From Auanema rhodensis (taxonomy: Eukaryota > Nematoda > Chromadorea > Rhabditida > Rhabditidae): DNA of 64,000 bases. The position numbers and the translations under genes are program-made. The stretch is from assembly GCA_964057225.1 (NCBI GenBank), contig OZ059894.1, positions 24,024,476 through 24,088,475 of the forward strand. Reading direction: 5' to 3'. Each line of letters opens with the position of its first letter. Within the stretch, counting starts at the first letter, position 1. The notes under the pieces were generated by a model. The model saw only the letters and a program-made list of their open reading frames with translations. It did no database searches and was not told the origin of the DNA. Below are positions 13,401 to 27,900 of the stretch, piece after piece.

Positions 13401-15660
13401 AATTTATGCTAATTAAATGTACACGTGATGTGCACTTGGTATGTAACTCGCTTCACGTGGAAGATAAAGAGATGCAGTTTTCAAAATTAGATTCCCCATG
13501 TCCATATTAGTCTAAAAACAAATTTTTATTGATATTGGTTCATGGTAACCATGACTTTGAAATTTACGTGAACTTCAATTTATGCTAATTAAATGTACAC
13601 GTGATGTGCACTTGGTTTGTAACTCGCTTCACGTGAAAGATAAAGAGATGCGGTTTTCAAAATTAGATTCCACATGTCCATATTAGTTTAAAAACAAATT
13701 TTTATTGATATTGGTTCATGGTAACCATGACTTTGAAATTTACGTGAACTTCAATTTATGCTAATTAAATGTACACGTGATGTGCACTTGGTATGTAACT
13801 CGCTTCACGTGAAAGATAAAGAGATGCGGTTTTCAAAATTAGATTCCCCATGTCCATATTAGTCTAAAAACAACTTTTTATTGATATTGGTTCATGGTAA
13901 CCATGACTTTGAAATTTACGTGAACTTCAATTTATGCTAATTAAATGTACACGTGATGTGCACTTGGTATGTAACTCGCTTCACGTGAAAGATAAAGAGA
14001 TGCGGTTTTCAAAATTAGATTCCCCATGTCCATATTAGTCTAAAAACAACTTTTTATTGATATTGGTTCATGGTAACCATGACTTTGAAATTTACGTGAA
14101 CTTCAATTTATGCTAATTAAATGTACACGTGATGTGCACTTGGTATGTAACTCGCTTCACGTGAAAGATAAAGAGATGCGGTTTTTAAAATTAGATTCCC
14201 CATGTCCATATTAGTCTAAAAACAAATTTTTATTGATATTGGTTCATGGTAACCATGACTTTGAAATTTACGTGAACTTCAATTTATGCTAATTAAATGT
14301 ACACGTGATGTGCACTTGGTATGTAACTCGCTTCACGTGAAAGATAAAAAGATGCGGTTTTCAAAATAAGATTCCCCATGTCCATATTAGTCTAAAAACA
14401 AATTTTTATTGATATTGGTGCATGGTAACCATGACTTTGAAATTTACGTGAACTTTAATTTATGCTAATTAAATGTACACGTGATGTGCACTTGGTATGT
14501 AACTCGCTTCACGTGAAAGATAAAGAGATGCGGTTTTCAAAATTAGATTCCCCATGTCCATATTAGTCTAAAAACAAATTTTTATTGATATTGGTTCATG
14601 GTAACCATGACTTTGAAATTTACGTGAACTTTAATTTATGCTAATTAAATGTACACGTGATGTGCACTTGGTATGTAACTCGCTTCACGTGAACGATAAA
14701 GAGATGCGGTTTTCAAAATTAGATTCCCCATGTCCATATTAGTCTAAAAACAAATTTTTATTGATATTGGTTCATGGTAACCATGACTTTGAAATTTACG
14801 TGAACTTTAATTTATGCTAATTAAATGTACACGTGATGTGCACTTGGTATGTAACTCGCTTCACGTGAACGATAAAGAGATGCGGTTTTCAAAATTAGAT
14901 TCCCCATGTCCATATTAGTCTAAAAACAAATTTTTATTGATATTGGTTCATGGTAACCATGACTTTGAAATTTACGTGAACTTCAATTTATGCTAATTAA
15001 ATGTACACGTGATGTGCACTTGGTATGTAACTCGCTTCACGTGAAAGATAAAGAGATGCGGTTTTCAAAATTAGATTCCCCATGTCCATATTAGTCTAAA
15101 AACAAATTTTCATTGATATTGGTTCATGGTAACCATGACTTTGAAATTTACGTGAACTTCAATTTATGCTAATTAAATGTACACGTGATGTGCACTTGGT
15201 ATGTAACTCGCTTCACGTGAAAGATAAAGAGATGCGGTTTTCAAAATTAGATTCCCCATGTCCATATTAGTCTAAAAACAAATTTTTATTGATATTGGTT
15301 CATGGTAACCATGACTTTGAAATTTACGTGAACTTCAATTTATGCTAATTAAATGTACACGTGATGTGCACTTGGTATGTAACTCGCTTCACGTGAAAGA
15401 TAAAGAGATGCGGTTTTCAAAATTAGATTCCCCATGTCCATATTAGTCTAAAAACAAATTTTTATTGATATTGGTTCATGGTAACCATGACTTTGAAATT
15501 TACGTGAACTTCAATTTATGCTAATTAAATGTACACGTGATGTGCACTTGGTATGTAACTCGCTTCACGTGAAAGATAAAGAGATGCGGTTTTCAAAATT
15601 AGATTCCCCATGTCCATATTAGTCTAAAAACAAATTTTTATTGATATTGGTGCATGGTAA

Positions 15661-16016
15661 CCATGACTTTGAAATTTACGTGAACTTTAATTTATGCTAA
15701 TTAAATGTACACGTGATGTGCACTCGGTATGTAACTCGCTTCACGTGAAAGATAAAGAGATGCGGTTTTCAAAATTAGATTCCCCATGTCCATATTAGTC
15801 TAAAAACAAATTTTTATTGATATTGGTGCATGGTAACCATGACTTTGAAATTTACGTGAACTTTAATTTATGCTAATTAAATGTACACGTGATGTGCACT
15901 TGGTATGTAACTCGCTTCACGTGAAAGATAAAGAGTTGCGGTTTTCAAAATTAGATTCCCCATGTCCATATTAGTCTAAAAACAAATTTTTATTGATATT
16001 GGTTCATGGTAACCAT
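15661..16016. repeat. Monomers between HOR A and HOR B
   Basis: About two ordinary monomers lie where the 41-monomer pattern has ended and the next pattern has not begun. They have G at position 164 or T, and T at 24. One carries T61 to C (cactcgg, line starting 15,721). Nothing else is present. Confidence 0.7.
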
Positions 16017-19000
16017 GACTTTGAAATTCACGTGAACTTCAATTTATGCTAATTAAATGTACACGTGATGTGCACTTGGTATGTAACTCGCTTCACGTGA
16101 AAGATAAAGAGATGCGGTTTTCAAAATTAGATTCCCCATGTCCATATTAGTCTAAAAACAAATTTTTATTGATATTGGTTCATGGTGACCATGACTTTGA
16201 AATTTACGTGAACTTCAATTTATGCTAATTAAATGTACACGTGATGTGCACTTGGTATGTAACTCGCTTCACGTGAAAGATAAAGAGATGCGGTTTTCAA
16301 AATTAGATTCCCCATGTCCATATTAGTCTAAAAACAAATTTTTATTGATATTGGTGCATGGTAACCATGACTTTGAAATTTACGTGAACTTTAATTTATG
16401 CTAATTAAATGTACACGTGATGTGCACTTGGTATGTAACTCGCTTCACGTGAAAGATAAAGAGATGCGGTTTTCAAAATTAGATTCCCCATGTCCATATT
16501 AGTCTAAAAACAAATTTTTATTGATATTGGTGCATGGTAACCATGACTTTGAAATTTACGTGAACTTTAATTTATGCTAATTAAATGTACACGTGATGTG
16601 CACTTGGTATGTAACTCGCTTCACGGGAAAGATAAAAAGATGCGGTTTTCAAAATTAAATTTTCCATGTCCATATTAGTCTAAAAACAAATTTTTATTGA
16701 TATTGGTGCATGGTAACCATGACTTTGAAATTTACGTGAACTTTAATTTATGCTAATTAAATGTACACGTGATGTGCACTTGGTATGTAACTCGCTTCAC
16801 GTGAAAGATAAAGAGATGCGGTTTTCAAAATTAGATTCCCCATGTCCATATTAGTCTAAAAACAAATTTTTATTGATATTGGTGCATGGTAACCATGACT
16901 TTGAAATTTACGTGAACTTTAATTTATGCTAATTAAATGTACACGTGATGTGCACTTGGTATGTAACTCGCTTCACGTGAAAGATAAAGAGATGCGGTTT
17001 TCAAAATTAGATTCCCCATGTCCATATTAGTCTAAAAACAAATTTTTATTGATATTGGTTCATGGTAACCATGACTTTGAAATTTACGTGAACTTTAATT
17101 TATGCTAATTAAATGTACACGTGATGTGCACTTGGTATGTAACTCGCTTCACGTGAAAGATAAAGAGATGCGGTTTTCAAAATTAGATTCCCCATGTCCA
17201 TATTAGTCTAAAAACAAATTTTTATTGATATTGGTTCATGGTAAACATGACTTTGAAATTTACGTGAACTTTAATTTATGCTAATTAAATGTACACGTGA
17301 TGTGCACTTGGTATGTAACTCGCTTCACGTGAAAGATAAAGAGATGCGGTTTTCAAAATTAGATTCCCCATGTCCATATTAGTCTAAAAACAAATTTTTA
17401 TTGATATTGGTGCATGGTAACCATGACTTTGAAATTTACGTGAACTTTAATTTATGCTAATTAAATGTACACGTGATGTGCACTTGGTATGTAACTCGCT
17501 TCACGTGAAAGATAAAGAGATGCGGTTTTCAAAATTAGATTCCCCATGTCCATATTAGTCTAAAAACAAATTTTTATTGATATTGGTGCATGGTAACCAT
17601 GACTTTGAAATTTACGTGAACTTTAATTTATGCTAATTAAATGTACACGTGATGTGCACTTGGTATGTAACTCGCTTCACGTGAAAGATAAAGAGATGCG
17701 GTTTTCAAAATTAGATTCCCCATGTCCATATTAGTCTAAAAACGAATTTTTATTGATATTGGTTCATGGTAACCATGACTTTGAAATTTACGTGAACTTT
17801 AATTTATGCTAATTAAATGTACACGTGATGTGCACTTGGTATGTAACTCGCTTCACGTGAAAGATAAAGAGATGTGGTTTTCAAAATTAGATTCCCCATG
17901 TCCATATTAGTCTAAAAACAAATTTTTATTGATATTGGTTCATGGTAACCATGACTTTGAAATTTACGTGAACTTCAATTTATGCTAATTAAATGTACAC
18001 GTGATGTGCCCTTGGTATGTAACTCGCTTCACGTGAAAGATAAAGAGATGCGGTTTTCAAAATTAGATTCCCCATGTCCATATTAGTCTAAAAACAAATT
18101 TTTATTGATATTGGTGCATGGTAACCATGACTTTGAAATTTACGTGAACTTTAATTTATGCTAATTAAATGTACACGTGATGTGCACTTGGTATGTAACT
18201 CGCTTCACGTGAAAGATAAAGAGATGCGGTTTTCAAAATTAGATTTCCCATGTCCATATTAGTCTAAAAACAAATTTTTATTGATATTGGTGCATGGTAA
18301 CCATGACTTTGAAATTTACGTGAACTTTAATTTATGCTAATTAAATGTACACGTGATGTGCACTTGGTATGTAACTCGCTTCACGTGAAAGATAAAGAGA
18401 TGCGGTTTTCAAAATTAGATTCTTCATGTCCATATTAGTCTAAAAACAAATTTTTATTGATATTGGTTCATGGTAACCATGACTTTGAAATTTACGTGAA
18501 CTTTAATTTATGCTAATTAAATGTACACGTGATGTGCACTTGGTATGTAACTCGCTTCACGTGAAAGATAAAGAGATGCGGTTTTTAAAATTAGATTCCC
18601 CATGTCCATATTAGTCTAAAAACAAATTTTTATTGATATTGGTTCATGGTAACTATGACTTTGAAATTCACGTGAACTTCAATTTATGCTAATTAAATGT
18701 ACACGTGATGTGCACTTGGTATGTAACTCGCTTCACGTGAAAGATAAAGAGATGCGGTTTTCAAAATTAGATTCCCCATGTCCATATTAGTCTAAAAACA
18801 AATTTTTATTGATATTGGTTCATGGTAACCATGACTTTGAAATTTACGTGAACTTCAATTTATGCTAATTAAATGTACACGTGATGTGCACTTGGTATGT
18901 AACTCGCTTCACGTGAAAGATAAAGAGATGCGGTTTTCAAAATTAGATTCCCCATGTCCATATTAGTCTAAAAACAAATTTTTATTGATATTGGTTCATG

Positions 19001-21900
19001 TTGACCATGACTTTGAAATTTACGTGAACTTCAATTTATGCTAATTAAATGTACACGTGATGTGCACTTGGTATGTAACTCGCTTCACGTGAAAGATAAA
19101 GAGATGCGGTTTTCAAAATTAGATTCCCCATGTCCATATTAGTCTAAAAACAAATTTTTATTGATATTGGTGCATGGTAACCATGACTTTGAAATTTACG
19201 TGAACTTTAATTTATGCTAATTAAATGTACACGTGATGTGCACTTGGTATGTAACTCGCTTCACGTGAAAGATAAAGAGATGCGGTTTTCAAAATTAAAT
19301 TTTCCATGTCCATATTAGTCTAAAAACAAATTTTTATTGATATTGGTGCATGGTAACCATGACTTTGAAATTTACGTGAACTTTAATTTATGCTAATTAA
19401 ATGTACACGTGATGTGCACTTGGTATGTAACTCGCTTCACGTGAAAGATAAAGAGATGCGGTTTTCAAAATTAGATTCCCCATGTCCATATTAGTCTAAA
19501 AACAAATTTTTATTGATATTGGTTCATGGTAACCATGACTTTGAAATTTACGTGAACTTTAATTTATGCTAATTAAATGTACACGTGATGTGAACTTGGT
19601 ATGTAACTCGCTTCACGTGAAAGATAAAGAGATGCGGTTTTCAAAATTAGATTCCCCATGTCCATATTAGTCTAAAAACAAATTTTTATTGATATTGGTG
19701 CATGGTAACCATGACTTTGAAATTTACGTGAACTTTAATTTATGCTAATTAAATGTACACGTGATGTGCACTTGGTATGTAACTCGCTTCACGTGAAAGA
19801 TAAAGAGATGCGGTTTTCAAAATTAGATTTCCCATGTCCATATTAGTCTAAAAACAAATTTTTATTGATATTGGTGCATGGTAACCATGACTTTGAAATT
19901 TACGTGAACTTCAATTTATGCTAATTAAATGTACACGTGATGTGCACTTGGTATGTAACTCGCTTCACGTGAAAGATAAAGAGATGCGGTTTTCAAAATT
20001 AGATTCCCCATGTCCATATTAGTCTAAAAACGAATTTTTATTGATATTGGTGCATGGTAACCATGACTTTGAAATTTACGTGAACTTTAATTTATGCTAA
20101 TTAAATGTACACGTGATGTGCACTTGGTATGTAACTCGCTTCACGTGAAAGATAAAGAGATGCGGTTTTCAAAATTAGATTTCCCATGTCCATATTAGTC
20201 TAAAAACAAATTTTTATTGATATTGGTGCATGGTAACCATGACTTTGAAATTTACGTGAACTTTAATTTATGCTAATTAAATGTACACGTGATGTGCACT
20301 TGGTATGTAACTCGCTTCACGTGAAAGATAAAGAGATGCGGTTTTCAAAATTAGATTCCCCATGTCCATATTAGTCTAAAAACAAATTTTTATTGATATT
20401 GGTGCATGGTAACCATGACTTTGAAATTTACGTGAACTTTAATTTATGCTAATTAAATGTACACGTGATGTGCACTTGGTATGTAACTCGCTTCACGTGA
20501 AAGATAAAGAGATGCGGTTTTCAAAATTAGATTCCCCATGTCCATATTAGTCTAAAAACGAATTTTTATTGATATTGGTTCATGGTAACCATGACTTTGA
20601 AATTTACGTGAACTTTAATTTATGCTAATTAAATGTACACGTGATGTGCACTTGGTATGTAACTCGCTTCACGTGAAAGATAAAGAGATGTGGTTTTCAA
20701 AATTAGATTCCCCATGTCCATATTAGTCTAAAAACAAATTTTTATTGATATTGGTTCATGGTAACCATGACTTTGAAATTTACGTGAACTTCAATTTATG
20801 CTAATTAAATGTACACGTGATGTGCCCTTGGTATGTAACTCGCTTCACGTGAAAGATAAAGAGATGCGGTTTTCAAAATTAGATTCCCCATGTCCATATT
20901 AGTCTAAAAACAAATTTTTATTGATATTGGTGCATGGTAACCATGACTTTGAAATTTACGTGAACTTTAATTTATGCTAATTAAATGTACACGTGATGTG
21001 CACTTGGTATGTAACTCGCTTCACGTGAAAGATAAAGAGATGCGGTTTTCACAATTAGATTCCCCATGTCCATATTAGTCTAAAAACAAATTTTTATTGA
21101 TATTGGTGCATGGTAACCATGACTTTGAAATTTACGTGAACTTTAATTTATGCTAATTAAATGTACACGTGATGTGCACTTGGTATGTAACTCGCTTCAC
21201 GTGAAAGATAAAGAGATGCGGTTTTCAAAATTAGATTCTTCATGTCCATATTAGTCTAAAAACAAATTTTTATTGATATTGGTTCATGGTAACCATGACT
21301 TTGAAATTTACGTGAACTTTAATTTATGCTAATTAAATGTACACGTGATGTGCACTTGGTATGTAACTCGCTTCACGTGAAAGATAAAGAGATGCGGTTT
21401 TCAAAATTAGATTCCCCATGTCCATATTAGTCTAAAAACAAATTTTTATTGATATTGGTTCATGGTAACTATGACTTTGAAATTCACGTGAACTTCAATT
21501 TATGCTAATTAAATGTACACGTGATGTTCACTTGGTATGTAACTCGCTTCACGTGAAAGATAAAGAGATGCGGTTTTCAAAATTAGATTCCCCATGTCCA
21601 TATTAGTCTAAAAACAAATTTTTATTGATATTGGTTCATGGTAACCATGACTTTGAAATTTACGTGAACTTCAATTTATGCTAATTAAATGTACACGTGA
21701 TGTGCACTTGGTATGTAACTCGCTTCACGTGAAAGATAAAGAGATGCGGTTTTCAAAATTAGATTCCCCATGTCCATATTAGTCTAAAAACAAATTTTTA
21801 TTGATATTGGTTCATGGTGACCATGACTTTGAAATTTACGTGAACTTCAATTTATGCTAATTAAATGTACACGTGATGTGCACTTGGTATGTAACTCGCT
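16017..21900. repeat. HOR B: 15/16-monomer unit (2,640/2,816 bp)
   Basis: Markers repeat at 2,816 bp: gtgacc at 16,187/19,003/21,819; C99 to T (gatgtgg) near 17,875 and 20,691; A58 to C near 18,010 and 20,826; the ttcttcatg variant near 18,423 and 21,239; C174 to T at 18,654... and 21,470. The T13 to C marker sits at 16,029/18,669/21,485, so the first interval is 15 monomers and the second 16: one monomer was added in the second unit. The attaaatttt variant (16,660; about 19,300; about 22,292) confirms that single-monomer gains and losses have occurred between units. The right part overlaps the start of HOR C. Confidence 0.8.
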
Positions 21901-24900
21901 TCACGTGAAAGATAAAGAGATGCGGTTTTCAAAATTAGATTCCCCATGTCCATATTAGTCTAAAAACAAATTTTTATTGATATTGGTGCATGGTAACCAT
22001 GACTTTGAAATTTACGTGAACTTTAATTTATGCTAATTAAATGTACACGTGATGTGCACTTGGTATGTAACTCGCTTCACGTGAAAGATAAAGAGATGCG
22101 GTTTTCAAAATTAGATTCCCCATGTCCATATTAGTCTAAAAACAAATTTTTATTGATATTGGTGCATGGTAACCATGACTTTGAAATTTACGTGAACTTT
22201 AATTTATGCTAATTAAATGTACACGTGATGTGCACTTGGTATGTAACTCGCTTCACGGGAAAGATAAAAAGATGCGGTTTTCAAAATTAAATTTTCCATG
22301 TCCATATTAGTCTAAAAACAAATTTTTATTGATATTGGTGCATGGTAACCATGACTTTGAAATTTACGTGAACTTTAATTTATGCTAATTAAATGTACAC
22401 GTGATGTGCACTTGGTATGTAACTCGCTTCACGTGAAAGATAAAGAGATGCGGTTTTCAAAATTAGATTCCCCATGTCCATATTAGTCTAAAAACAAATT
22501 TTTATTGATATTGGTTCATGGTAACCATGACTTTGAAATTTACGTGAACTTTAATTTATGCTAATTAAATGTACACGTGATGTGCACTTGGTATGTAACT
22601 CGCTTCACGTGAAAGATAAAGAGATGCGGTTTTCAAAATTAGATTCCCCATGTCCATATTAGTCTAAAAACAAATTTTTATTGATATTGGTGCATGGTAA
22701 CCATGACTTTGAAATTTACGTGAACTTTAATTTATGCTAATTAAATGTACACGTGATGTGCACTTGGTATGTAACTCGCTTCACGTGAAAGATAAAGAGA
22801 TGCGGTTTTCAAAATTAGATTCCCCATGTCCATATTAGTCTAAAAACAAATTTTTATTGATATTGGTTCATGGTAACCATGACTTTGAAATTTACGTGAA
22901 CTTTAATTTATGCTAATTAAATGTACACGTGATGTGCACTTGGTATGTAACTCGCTTCACGTGAAAGATAAAGAGATGCGGTTTTCAAAATTAGATTCCC
23001 CATGTCCATATTAGTCTAAAAACAAATTTTTATTGATATTGGTGCATGGTAACCATGACTTTGAAATTTACGTGAACTTTAATTTATGCTAATTAAATGT
23101 ACACGTGATGTGCACTTGGTATTTAACTCGCTTCACGTGAAAGATAAAGAGATGCGGTTTTCAAAATTAGATTCCCCATGTCCATATTAGTCTAAAAACA
23201 AATTTTTATTGATATTGGTGCATGGTAACCATGACTTTGAAATTTACGTGAACTTTAATTTATGCTAATTAAATGTACACGTGATGTGCACTTGGTATGT
23301 AACTCGCTTCACGTGAAAGATAAAGAGATGCGGTTTTCAAAATTAGATTCCCCATGTCCATATTAGTCTAAAAACAAATTTTTATTGATATTGGTTCATG
23401 GTAACCATGACTTTGAAATTTACGTGAACTTTAATTTATGCTAATTAAATGTACACGTGATGTGCACTTGGTATGTAACTCGCTTCACGGGAAAGATAAA
23501 AAGATGCGGTTTTCAAAATTGAATTTTCCATGTCCATATTAGTCTAAAAACAAATTTTTATTGATATTGGTGCATGGTAACCATGACTTTGAAATTTACG
23601 TGAACTTTAATTTATGCTAATTAAATGTACACGTGATGTGCACTTGGTATGTAACTCGCTTCACGTGAAAGATAAAGAGATGCGGTTTTCAAAATTAGAT
23701 TCCCCATGTCCATATTAGTCTAAAAACAAATTTTTATTGATATTGGTTCATGGTAACCATGACTTTGAAATTTACGTGAACTTTAATTTATGCTAATTAA
23801 ATGTACACGTGATGTGCACTTGGTATGTAACTCGCTTCACGTGAAAGATAAAGAGATGCGGTTTTCAAAATTAGATTCCCCATGTCCATATTAGTCTAAA
23901 AACAAATTTTTATTGATATTGGTGCATGGTAACCATGACTTTGAAATTTACGTGAACTTTAATTTATGCTAATTAAATGTACACGTGATGTGCACTTGGT
24001 ATTTAACTCGCTTCACGTGAAAGATAAAGAGATGCGGTTTTCAAAATTAGATTCCCCATGTCCATATTAGTCTAAAAACAAATTTTTATTGATATTGGTG
24101 CATGGTAACCATGACTTTGAAATTTACGTGAACTTTAATTTATGCTAATTAAATGTACACGTGATGTGCACTTGGTATGTAACTCACTTCACGTGAAAGA
24201 TAAAGAGATGCGGTTTTCAAAATTAGATTCCCCATGTCCATATTAGTCTAAAAACAAATTTTTATTGATATTGGTGCATGGTAACCATGACTTTGAAATT
24301 TACGTGAACTTTAATTTATGCTAATTAAATGTACACGTGATGTGCACTTGGTATGTAACTCGCTTCACGTGAAAGATAAAGAGATGCGGTTTTCAAAATT
24401 AGATTCCCCATGTCCATATTAGTCTAAAAACGAATTTTTATTGATATTGGTTCATGGTAACCATGACTTTGAAATTTACGTGAACTTTAATTTATGCTAA
24501 TTAAATGTACACGTGATGTGCACTTGGTATGTAACTCGCTTCACGTGAAAGATAAAGAGATGCGGTTTTCAAAATTAGATTCCCCATGTCCATATTAGTC
24601 TAAAAACAAATTTTTATTGATATTGGTGCATGGTAACCATGACTTTGAAATTTACGTGAACTTTAATTTATGCTAATTAAATGTACACGTGATGTGCACT
24701 TGGTATGTAACTCGCTTCACGTGAAAGATAAAGAGATGCGGTTTTCAAAATTAGATTCCCCATGTCCATATTAGTCTAAAAACAAATTTTTATTGATATT
24801 GGTTCATGGTAACCATGACTTTGAAATTTACGTGAACTTTAATTTATGCTAATTAAATGTACACGTGATGTGCACTTGGTATGTAACTCGCTTCACGTGA

Positions 24901-27900
24901 AAGATAAAGAGATGCGGTTTTCAAAATTAGATTCCCCATGTCCATATTAGTCTAAAAACAAATTTTTATTGATATTGGTGCATGGTAACCATGACTTTGA
25001 AATTTACGTGAACTTTAATTTATGCTAATTAAATGTACACGTGATGTGCACTTGGTATGTAACTCGCTTCACGTGAAAGATAAAGAGATGCGGTTTTCAA
25101 AATTAGATTCCCCATGTCCATATTAGTCTAAAAACAAATTTTTATTGATATTGGTTCATGGTAACTATGACTTTGAAATTCACGTGAACTTCAATTTATG
25201 CTAATTAAATGTACACGTGATGTTCACTTGGTATGTAACTCGCTTCACGTGAAAGATAAAGAGATGCGGTTTTCAAAATTAGATTCCCCATGTCCATATT
25301 AGTCTAAAAACAAATTTTTATTGATATTGGTTCATGGTAACCATGACTTTGAAATTTACGTGAACTTCAATTTATGCTAATTAAATGTACACGTGATGTG
25401 CACTTGGTATGTAACTCGCTTCACGTGAAAGATAAAGAGATGCGGTTTTCAAAATTAGATTCCCCATGTCCATATTAGTCTAAAAACAAATTTTTATTGA
25501 TATTGGTTCATGGTGACCATGACTTTGAAATTTACGTGAACTTCAATTTATGCTAATTAAATGTACACGTGATGTGCACTTGGTATGTAACTCGCTTCAC
25601 GTGAAAGATAAAGAGATGCGGTTTTCAAAATTAGATTCCCCATGTCCATATTAGTCTAAAAACAAATTTTTATTGATATTGGTGCATGGTAACCATGACT
25701 TTGAAATTTACGTGAACTTTAATTTATGCTAATTAAATGTACACGTGATGTGCACTTGGTATGTAACTCGCTTCACGTGAAAGATAAAGAGATGCGGTTT
25801 TCAAAATTAGATTCCCCATGTCCATATTAGTCTAAAAACAAATTTTTATTGATATTGGTGCATGGTAACCATGACTTTGAAATTTACGTGAACTTTAATT
25901 TATGCTAATTAAATGTACACGTGATGTGCACTTGGTATGTAACTCGCTTCACGGGAAAGATAAAAAGATGCGGTTTTCAAAATTAAATTTTCCATGTCCA
26001 TATTAGTCTAAAAACAAATTTTTATTGATATTGGTGCATGGTAACCATGACTTTGAAATTTACGTGAACTTTAATTTATGCTAATTAAATGTACACGTGA
26101 TGTGCACTTGGTATGTAACTCGCTTCACGTGAAAGATAAAGAGATGCGGTTTTCAAAATTAGATTCCCCATGTCCATATTAGTCTAAAAACAAATTTTTA
26201 TTGATATTGGTTCATGGTAACCATGACTTTGAAATTTACGTGAACTTTAATTTATGCTAATTAAATGTACACGTGATGTGCACTTGGTATGTAACTCGCT
26301 TCACGTGAAAGATAAAGAGATGCGGTTTTCAAAATTAGATTCCCCATGTCCATATTAGTCTAAAAACAAATTTTTATTGATATTGGTGCATGGTAACCAT
26401 GACTTTGAAATTTACGTGAACTTTAATTTATGCTAATTAAATGTACACGTGATGTGCACTTGGTATGTAACTCGCTTCACGTGAAAGATAAAGAGATGCG
26501 GTTTTCAAAATTAGATTCCCCATGTCCATATTAGTCTAAAAACAAATTTTTATTGATATTGGTTCATGGTAACCATGACTTTGAAATTTACGTGAACTTT
26601 AATTTATGCTAATTAAATGTACACGTGATGTGCACTTGGTATGTAACTCGCTTCACGTGAAAGATAAAGAGATGCGGTTTTCAAAATTAGATTCCCCATG
26701 TCCATATTAGTCTAAAAACAAATTTTTATTGATATTGGTGCATGGTAACCATGACTTTGAAATTTACGTGAACTTTAATTTATGCTAATTAAATGTACAC
26801 GTGATGTGCACTTGGTATTTAACTCGCTTCACGTGAAAGATAAAGAGATGCGGTTTTCAAAATTAGATTCCCCATGTCCATATTAGTCTAAAAACAAATT
26901 TTTATTGATATTGGTGCATGGTAACCATGACTTTGAAATTTACGTGAACTTTAATTTATGCTAATTAAATGTACACGTGATGTGCACTTGGTATGTAACT
27001 CGCTTCACGTGAAAGATAAAGAGATGCGGTTTTCAAAATTAGATTCCCCATGTCCATATTAGTCTAAAAACAAATTTTTATTGATATTGGTTCATGGTAA
27101 CCATGACTTTGAAATTTACGTGAACTTTAATTTATGCTAATTAAATGTACACGTGATGTGCACTTGGTATGTAACTCGCTTCACGGGAAAGATAAAAAGA
27201 TGCGGTTTTCAAAATTAAATTTTCCATGTCCATATTAGTCTAAAAACAAATTTTTATTGATATTGGTGCATGGTAACCATGACTTTGAAATTTACGTGAA
27301 CTTTAATTTATGCTAATTAAATGTACACGTGATGTGCACTTGGTATGTAACTCGCTTCACGTGAAAGATAAAGAGATGCGGTTTTCAAAATTAGATTCCC
27401 CATGTCCATATTAGTCTAAAAACAAATTTTTATTGATATTGGTTCATGGTAACCATGACTTTGAAATTTACGTGAACTTTAATTTATGCTAATTAAATGT
27501 ACACGTGATGTGCACTTGGTATGTAACTCGCTTCACGTGAAAGATAAAGAGATGCGGTTTTCAAAATTAGATTCCCCATGTCCATATTAGTCTAAAAACA
27601 AATTTTTATTGATATTGGTGCATGGTAACCATGACTTTGAAATTTACGTGAACTTTAATTTATGCTAATTAAATGTACACGTGATGTGCACTTGGTATTT
27701 AACTCGCTTCACGTGAAAGATAAAGAGATGCGGTTTTCAAAATTAGATTCCCCATGTCCATATTAGTCTAAAAACAAATTTTTATTGATATTGGTGCATG
27801 GTAACCATGACTTTGAAATTTACGTGAACTTTAATTTATGCTAATTAAATGTACACGTGATGTGCACTTGGTATGTAACTCACTTCACGTGAAAGATAAA

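Larger units (their letters stand above)
1..15660. repeat. HOR A: 41-monomer unit (7,216 bp), about 2.2 copies
   Basis: Copies occupy 1-7,216, 7,217-14,432 and a partial third copy to about 15,660. Markers repeat at exactly 7,216 bp: A86 to C at 262/7,478/14,694 and 438/7,654/14,870; T to C in the T-tract at 679/7,895/15,111; G124 to A at 828/8,044 (missing in copy three); A9 to T at 4,233/11,449; A84A85 to TG at 3,252/10,468. The T/C pattern at position 24 over the first 14 monomers is the same in copies one and two. The second halves differ in arrangement: the second TG marker is at 6,068 in copy one but 12,580 in copy two, so monomers were gained and lost internally while the total stayed at 41. 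The third copy departs from the pattern in the monomer starting at 15,665. Confidence 0.88.

Noticed and set aside
16615-16630. CENP-B-box-like motif in the T82 to G monomers (ctcgcttcacggga)
   Set aside because: The canonical box needs TTCG, four bases, A, two bases, CGGG. Here CTCG, four bases, A is followed directly by CGGG, so spacing is two short and the first T is missing.
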